A stretch of DNA of 10,971 bases from NCBI GenBank assembly GCA_937922105.1, contig CAKZVN010000151.1:1-10971 (forward strand). Direction: 5' to 3'. The stretch is from an uncultured Litorilinea sp. Its GTDB lineage: Bacteria > Chloroflexota > Anaerolineae > Caldilineales > Caldilineaceae. Both the position numbers and the translations under genes were made by a program. Positions 7,256-10,971 of this stretch are shown in pieces; the first letter of the stretch is position 1, and each line of letters opens with the position of its first letter. The notes below the pieces were generated by a model that searched no databases, was not told the DNA's origin, and worked only from the letters and a program-made list of their open reading frames with translations.

Positions 7256-8710
7256 TCAAGCGATGAATTGGAGCGCGTGCAGCCGCGCGCGCTCGAGCCG
7301 GAAGTTGAGCCGCACCGGTTTGCCTGCCAGCTCGCCCAAGTCGCGACGGCCCTGCCAAGTCACCACTGCGTCCGGCAAGTCACCGCTCAGCCGGTCGCAC
7401 TCGGCGAAGCTCAGGCCGGGCAAGGGCGTGCCCTGGGCGTCGGTGACCTCCACCGCGACCAGACCGCCGAAGCGCGTCCATGCGTTGAGTTGCAGCGCGC
7501 GGCCGTTGAAGGTAAGGGGCAAGGTGCTGAAACCACCTGCCGTACGCGCTTCCAACGAGGTAAAGCCGTCGCGACGCCAGGTCGCCAGCGCAATATGACC
7601 GCGGTCGGGCGGCGCGGCGGGCCGCCCCAGGACATAGTGACCCTGGTTGTGGGTGTGCCACTTGGGACCGACGGGCAAGGAGACCTCGCCCGGACGCAGG
7701 CTGACCAGCCCACACCCGGCATAGACCCCGCCCTCATAGCCGGTGCCCGGTTCGCCCGGCGGGATGATGGGGTTGCGTTGCGGGCGAAACCAGTGGACAC
7801 CGTCGCGGCTGGTGCACAAATGCACCTCGGTGGTGTCCGGCCCGCGCTGATAGAAGGCCGGGAACATCAGATGCGCGTCCTGCGCGCCGGGCCAGGCCTG
7901 GTAGCCGTTGGTGTAGATGTCGCTGTCGGGAAAGTCGTTGGCATCGGGCGCGACGATGGTGCGCGGTTCGGGCCAGGCGCGAAAATCGTCCGACTCGGCA
8001 TAGGCGATGGTGCGCCGGGTATGCAGCGCGCCGCTCCAGCCGCGGAAATAGCCCACGTAGCGGCCTTTGGCCGCGTCGAACGCCATGACGGTCTGGGTAT
8101 CGCTCATGTAGTTGGCGCGCAAGGGCTGCGCCAGCGCGGTCCATTCCAGACCATCGGGCGAGACCGCGCCATAGACACAGGGGGTGCGGTCGGCTTCGCG
8201 GCCCAGGTGGACCAGCTTGTAACGCTCGGCAGCGGGCGCGCTGGGGTCCTTGAAGACGGTGGCGCCATGCGCGCCGCGGCCCAGCGCGCGTTCCAAGCCG
8301 TAGACCAGGTTGTTGCGCGTGGAGCCTTGAAACGACAGCAGACCCAACTCCGGCTTCTCCCAGTGCACGCCGTCGCGGGATTCGGCGTAGGCGAGCATCG
8401 CCTTGAGATCGTGGGTATAGTCGGTTACGTCCTGGTAGTGGACCTCGTAATAGAGGCGGAAGCGCCCCTCGTCCTCGAAGAGCGTACAATAGACGTTGAT
8501 CAACGACTCCCAGGGGCGGTCGGCCTGCACGATGGGGGGCAGCCCCGGTCGCGGCGGGTGGACGCTGAGGGTCACGCCGTAGGGCATCTTGTCGGGTCGG
8601 GGAAAGCCTTCCTGCTCGGCGCGACCATGCGCCCAGCCCACGCCGTAGCCTGGCTCGACCAGGTCCCAGTCCAGAAAAACATGCTTGCGGTTGCCGAGCG
8701 GATAAGTCAT
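7256..8710 (-). CDS. GH32/GH43-like five-bladed beta-propeller protein (uncharacterised)
   Basis: 484-residue protein of a group often annotated only as hypothetical or glycosyl-hydrolase-like, common in Planctomycetes and Chloroflexi. Group hallmarks are HVFLDWDLVE near the N-terminus (10-19), VYCTLFEDEGRFRLYYEV (73-90), AMLAYAESRDGVHWEKPELG (104-123) and STRNNLVYG (130-138). Further propeller strands follow, including IAYAESDDFRAW (235-246) and LCTSRDGVHWFRP (298-310). The C-terminal beta-sandwich has TWRRDGFTSLEA (377-388), VAVEVTDAQGTPLPG (418-432) and LRF-like NFRLERARLHALQF. None of the GH32 catalytic motifs (WMNDPNG, RDP, EC) is visible, so hydrolase activity is unproven. There is no signal peptide. 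The ATG at 8708-8710 follows AAAGGA (8717-8722) at six bases. A TTG two codons upstream is a less likely start. It is the first gene of the operon and should be transcribed from the promoter at 8805-8834. Confidence 0.85.
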   Translation of the reverse strand: MTYPLGNRKHVFLDWDLVEPGYGVGWAHGRAEQEGFPRPDKMPYGVTLSVHPPRPGLPPIVQADRPWESLINVYCTLFEDEGRFRLYYEVHYQDVTDYTHDLKAMLAYAESRDGVHWEKPELGLLSFQGSTRNNLVYGLERALGRGAHGATVFKDPSAPAAERYKLVHLGREADRTPCVYGAVSPDGLEWTALAQPLRANYMSDTQTVMAFDAAKGRYVGYFRGWSGALHTRRTIAYAESDDFRAWPEPRTIVAPDANDFPDSDIYTNGYQAWPGAQDAHLMFPAFYQRGPDTTEVHLCTSRDGVHWFRPQRNPIIPPGEPGTGYEGGVYAGCGLVSLRPGEVSLPVGPKWHTHNQGHYVLGRPAAPPDRGHIALATWRRDGFTSLEARTAGGFSTLPLTFNGRALQLNAWTRFGGLVAVEVTDAQGTPLPGLSFAECDRLSGDLPDAVVTWQGRRDLGELAGKPVRLNFRLERARLHALQFIA

Positions 8711-8721
8711 GCGCAATCCTT

Positions 8722-8743
8722 TGGGATGGTGGGGTGGGATGGT
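8722..8743. repeat. 9-base direct repeat in the operon leader
   Basis: TGGGATGGT occurs at 8722-8730 and again at 8735-8743, a period of 13. On the mRNA strand this is a C-rich leader (ACCATCCCA twice) immediately upstream of the AAAGGA ribosome site. It may be chance in a GC-rich leader or a binding site; no function can be assigned. Confidence 0.5.
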
Positions 8744-8789
8744 CAGCGCAACGAGCGCACGCCGGAGAGGTAGACCGCTCTGTCGCGCG

Positions 8790-8820
8790 CGGCCCTGGCG
8801 GTCAAGTATAGCCAGGGCCG
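8790..8820. promoter_or_regulatory. Perfect 10-base inverted repeat, candidate operator
   Basis: CGGCCCTGGC (8790-8799) and GCCAGGGCCG (8811-8820) are exact inverted copies separated by 11 bases. The minus-strand -10 box (8805-8810) lies within the spacer. One arm fills part of the -35/-10 spacer and the other lies at the expected transcription start. A dimeric repressor bound here would block RNA polymerase. The geometry is seen directly; the regulator (for example a LacI, GntR or IclR type) is not in the window and its identity is unknown. A transcribed hairpin is less likely, because only one arm would be in the operon RNA. Confidence 0.7.
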
Positions 8821-8834
8821 ATTGCGCTTGTCAA
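8805..8834 (-). promoter_or_regulatory. Sigma-70-type promoter of the six-gene operon
   Basis: On the minus strand, TTGACA (8829-8834, exact consensus -35) is followed by 18 bases and TATACT (8805-8810, five of six matches to TATAAT). Predicted transcription starts near 8798, leaving a leader of roughly 88 bases before the ATG at 8710. It is the only promoter of this quality seen in the divergent region and points at the operon. Confidence 0.75.
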
Positions 8835-8957
8835 TCCCGCGCGCAGGTCGCAGGTCGAAAACCGTGTACGAATCGCCGCTGTGATATTCTGGATAACTAC
8901 GCAGACGCCCCATGTCCGCGCAATTTCTTCACAGAAGACCATACGACTTAATGGTTA

Positions 8958-10154
8958 ATGGACCCACTCGCCATGTCCCTTGTCCAGCCCGCCGTCTTTG
9001 CCCAACTGCGCCGCAGCCTGCCCGCGGTGCAGGAGTATGTCTATTTTCAGACCAGCGGCTTTTCGCCCAAGCCCGACTTCGTGATCGAGGAGGTGGTGCG
9101 CTGGTCGCGCTTCTATAACCGCGGCCCTGCCCTGCCTGGCGTCTATGCGACCATGCTGGCGCAACTGGAAGCGACGCGCGCCCGCGTCGCAGCCGCGCTC
9201 AACGCCGACCCTGCCGAGATCATGCTGGGTGAAAACACCACCGTGGGCATCAATATCGTCGCCAACGGCATTGATTGGCAGCCGGGCGACAATGTCATCC
9301 TCAGCGACCACGAGCATCCCGGGAACCGCATCCCCTGGTACAACGTGGCGCAACGCTACGGCGTGGCGCTGCGCTTTACACCGGTCCTGCACGACGAGAC
9401 GCAGATGTTGGAGGAGTTCGCCCGCCGGCTGGATGCGCGCACGCGTGTCGTCTCCGTCAGCCATGTGTGCAGGCGCACAGGGCAGCGTCTCCCCGTGCGT
9501 GCGATGATCGCACTGGCTCATGCCCAGGGCGTGCCCGTACTGCTGGACGGCGCGCAGTCGTTCGGCTCGGTCCCGGTGGATGTGCGCGCGTTGGATTGCG
9601 ACTTCTACACCTTCAGCGGGCACAAATACATTCTCGCGCCGCAAGGGACCGGCGGTCTCTATGTGCGTCGCGACCGCATTGACTGGCTGCGTCCCAGTTG
9701 GATCGGTTCCCATTCACAACAGGAATTTACGCTGGATGGCGGGCTGACCCTGCGCGACGACGCGCGGCGCTTCGAGTTCGGCACACGCAGCCTGCCTGAC
9801 CAAGCCGCCTTCGGTCGCGCGCTGGCGTATTGGGAGGAGGTGGGCTGGAATTGCGTTTTTGGCTATCTGACGGCCTACACCGACCGGCTCAAAGCCGCGC
9901 TGATGGAACTGCCCGGTGTGGTGTTGGACACACCACTGCCCTATGACCGCTCGTCTGCCATCGTCACCTTTCGCCTGCGCGACCGGGTAACCGGCGATTT
10001 TGTGCCTTCCGCTACGGTCTGCGCGTATCTGGCTGAAGCGCGCATCCTGGCTTCCACACTGGAAAAGGACGCCACGCGAGTACGCATCTCGACCCATGTG
10101 TTCAACGATGCCGAAGACCTGGCGCGGCTGTTGCGCGTGCTCGCGGCGCTGTAA
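8958..10154 (+). CDS. Class V aminotransferase (cysteine desulfurase / isopenicillin-N epimerase-like)
   Basis: PLP fold-type I enzyme of 398 residues. Visible motifs are YVYFQTSGFSPKP (27-39), VILSDHEHPGN (113-123, with His120 in the position that stacks on PLP), VSVSHVCRRTGQRLPV (165-180), VPVLLDGAQSFGSVPVDV (192-209, Asp198 and Gln200) and FYTFSGHKYILAPQGTGGLYV (216-236, Schiff-base Lys223). The end is a typical small domain, LEKDATRVRISTHVFNDAEDLARLL. No obvious catalytic persulfide-cysteine loop stands out, so this is more likely an epimerase, lyase or aminotransferase than an iron-sulfur desulfurase. The start is uncertain: the ATGs at 8958 (MDPLAM) and 8973 (MSLVQP) both lack a good ribosome site. 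It is divergent from the six-gene operon across a 247-base control region, so co-regulation is plausible. It ends with the double stop TAATAA. Confidence 0.9.
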   Translation: MDPLAMSLVQPAVFAQLRRSLPAVQEYVYFQTSGFSPKPDFVIEEVVRWSRFYNRGPALPGVYATMLAQLEATRARVAAALNADPAEIMLGENTTVGINIVANGIDWQPGDNVILSDHEHPGNRIPWYNVAQRYGVALRFTPVLHDETQMLEEFARRLDARTRVVSVSHVCRRTGQRLPVRAMIALAHAQGVPVLLDGAQSFGSVPVDVRALDCDFYTFSGHKYILAPQGTGGLYVRRDRIDWLRPSWIGSHSQQEFTLDGGLTLRDDARRFEFGTRSLPDQAAFGRALAYWEEVGWNCVFGYLTAYTDRLKAALMELPGVVLDTPLPYDRSSAIVTFRLRDRVTGDFVPSATVCAYLAEARILASTLEKDATRVRISTHVFNDAEDLARLLRVLAAL

Positions 10155-10293
10155 TAAGGCGCGGGGGCAATTTATGGGATTGGCTGCGTGCAGGGCTATG
10201 ATCCCGGAGGACGCAGGTGCGTTACGAGTGCGTCCCCAATTCTTGGTCGGCGCAACACCCCCTCCTCGGTTCTATCGGAAAAATCGCGATGCC

Positions 10294-10375
10294 GCCGTCA
10301 TGCTGAGCGCAGCGAAGCATCCCCCTCTGGAGACCTGTTGGGATTCTTCGTCGCTGCGCTCCTCAGAATGACGGC
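10294..10375. repeat. Dispersed palindromic repeat, copy 2
   Basis: An 82-base element with ends GCCGTCATGCTGAG and CTCAGAATGACGGC, which are inverted copies with one mismatch over 14 bases. The inner parts also pair: GCGCAGCGAAGCATCCC on the left against GGGATTCTTCGTCGCTGCGC on the right. It shares its core with the element at 1499-1597, but the arms are in opposite order. There is no open frame for a transposase, so if mobile it depends on an enzyme encoded elsewhere. Confidence 0.88.
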
Positions 10376-10527
10376 TACTTGGCGATCAGACCGTTTGGAT
10401 CGGTGCGCAGATCGCCATCGTGGGTTACCTCGACGACCCACCGTTGCAAGCCGTCTATGGTGGGTTGGGGGTAATCATTTTAACGTTGGCGCTGCTGCCT
10501 GCCACGCGGCACGCCGCCAGCTGGTAA
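10372..10527 (+). pseudogene. C-terminal remnant of a membrane protein
   Basis: An open frame of 51 codons ends in TAA at 10525-10527 and has no plausible start. Its residues look like real protein: DQTVWIGAQIAIVGYLDD, then PPLQAVYGGLGVIILTLALL, then PATRHAASW. This pattern is an amphipathic or hydrophobic helix, a short loop, a clear transmembrane segment and a short basic tail. The frame is opened by a TGA (10369-10371) that lies in the end of the palindromic repeat. The simplest reading is that the 5' part of a small membrane-protein gene was lost or displaced near the repeat. The family was not recognised. A chance open frame cannot be excluded. Confidence 0.45.
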
Positions 10528-10557
10528 AGACTATACGCCGAACCGAGATGACGAACC

Positions 10558-10584
10558 CAGCCTGGCGAGATGATCGCCAGGCTG
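10558..10584 (-). terminator. Hairpin downstream of recA, possible terminator
   Basis: CAGCCTGGCGA (10558-10568) and TCGCCAGGCTG (10574-10584) form a perfect 11-base stem with a 5-base loop. It begins 21 bases after the recA stop codon. No T-run follows on the minus strand, so it is not a canonical intrinsic terminator. It could still stop transcription in a GC-rich genome or protect the mRNA end. It could also serve convergent transcription from the plus strand. Confidence 0.55.
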
Positions 10585-10605
10585 AATGCTTGTGACGGGC
10601 AGGGG

Positions 10606-10971
10606 CTACGCCGCGTCGGCAAAGAGAGGCGCGTCGTCGTCCGCCAGGAGTGGTTCGCTCGGCGCAGGCGCGGGACGGCTCTTGGCGCTGCGCGTGGTCT
10701 TGACCGGCGCGGGTGGGGTGACCTCGGCGGGTAGCGCAGACTCGGCGGTCGCGGGAACCAGTTTCACCGGCAAGCCGTAGGCATCGCGGATCAGACGGTC
10801 AATCTGGGACGCCAGGTCGGGATTTTCCTGCAAAAAGGCCTTGGCGTTCTCGCGTCCTTGCCCCAGGCGCATGTCACCGAAGCTATAAAAACTGCCGCGC
10901 TTGACGATGATCTCGGTTTCCACGCCCAGGTCCACCAGATCGCCGGCGGAACTGATGCCTTCGTTGTACAT
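10606..10971 (-). CDS. recA: Recombinase RecA, C-terminal part (cut by window end)
   Basis: ATP-dependent strand-exchange protein of homologous recombination and SOS induction. Only the last 121 residues are inside the window; the gene continues beyond the right edge, so the ATG at 10969-10971 is an internal codon of the MYNEGIS segment. Recognisable RecA C-terminal-domain text includes MYNEGISSAGDLVDLGVE, IIVKRGSFYSFGDMRLGQG, RENAKAFLQENPDLASQID and RLIRDAYGLP. After the domain comes a tail of about 50 residues, first Ala/Pro/Lys-rich and then acidic (LLADDDAPLFADAA). RecA tails are normally acidic and restrain activity, but this one is long. The gene converges with the plus-strand class V aminotransferase and is followed by the hairpin at 10558-10584. 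Confidence 0.95.
   Translation of the reverse strand: MYNEGISSAGDLVDLGVETEIIVKRGSFYSFGDMRLGQGRENAKAFLQENPDLASQIDRLIRDAYGLPVKLVPATAESALPAEVTPPAPVKTTRSAKSRPAPAPSEPLLADDDAPLFADAA

Larger units (their letters stand above)
10155..10605. other. Intergenic region with repeat, gene remnant and hairpin
   Basis: No intact gene is visible in these 451 bases between the class V aminotransferase and recA, which converge here. The region holds the second palindromic repeat (10294-10375), a short coding-like remnant (10372-10527) and an 11-base hairpin (10558-10584). In 10155-10293 I see only a weak 7-base inverted repeat (GGACGCA at 10209-10215, TGCGTCC at 10229-10235) without a T-run. It could be a poor terminator for the plus-strand gene. 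Confidence 0.65.

Noticed and set aside
7187..8773. Long open frame on the plus strand (over 500 codons) opposite the GH-like gene
   Set aside because: It is the antisense shadow of a clearly recognisable protein on the minus strand. Its translation has no domain-like features, and it is explained by the GC-rich codon bias.
8880..8888. Extended -10 (TGTGATATT) as promoter of the class V aminotransferase
   Set aside because: No -35 box at proper spacing was found, so it is too weak to list as a feature.
10209..10235. Inverted repeat GGACGCA/TGCGTCC as a terminator of the class V gene
   Set aside because: The stem is only seven bases, the loop is 13 bases and there is no T-run; it could easily be chance.
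10294..10375. CRISPR array or insertion sequence
   Set aside because: There are only two dispersed palindromes in the window, with no regular repeat-spacer pattern and no transposase or cas gene.
1..10971. tRNA, rRNA or riboswitch genes
   Set aside because: No cloverleaf, rRNA segment or known aptamer pattern was recognised on either strand by reading.

Overview
This is a GC-rich bacterial chromosomal segment. It has housekeeping genes at both ends and a metabolic accessory cluster between them. The taxon cannot be fixed from sequence alone. The gene types, the CGTCAT(T/G)CTGAG-type dispersed palindromic repeats and the protein flavour suggest a Chloroflexota-like (Anaerolineae/Caldilineae) or similar environmental bacterium. 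That placement is inference.

Layout. Positions 1-1432, minus strand: the 5' end of uppP (undecaprenyl-diphosphatase, cut by the window edge) lies just downstream of a complete tgt (queuine tRNA-ribosyltransferase). Positions 1433-1606 are intergenic and hold a palindromic dispersed repeat. Positions 8710 down to 1607, minus strand: a tight six-gene operon with gaps of 17, 44, 4, 28 and 18 bases. In transcription order it encodes a GH32/GH43-like beta-propeller protein, a BNR/Asp-box sialidase-like propeller, an HpcH/HpaI-type aldolase, a DAO-family FAD oxidoreductase, an amidohydrolase-2 metallohydrolase and a glutamate-1-semialdehyde-aminomutase-like class III aminotransferase. Positions 8711-8957 are a divergent control region. 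It carries a strong minus-strand promoter (TTGACA, 18-base spacer, TATACT) whose -10 box sits inside a perfect 10-base inverted repeat, a good candidate operator. Positions 8958-10154, plus strand: a class V aminotransferase. Positions 10155-10605 hold a second palindromic repeat, a C-terminal remnant of a membrane protein, and a hairpin just past recA. Positions 10606-10971, minus strand: the 3' end of recA.

How the genes may work together. The operon combines two glycan-type propeller proteins without visible signal peptides, a retro-aldol enzyme, an amine or amino-acid oxidase, a hydrolase and an aminotransferase. A second PLP aminotransferase is divergent. This looks like an intracellular catabolic or salvage route for a nitrogen-containing, probably sugar-derived compound, induced by release of a repressor. 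No transporter or regulator is in the window, and the substrate is unknown. The combination does not match a named pathway I recognise and is the main item of interest.
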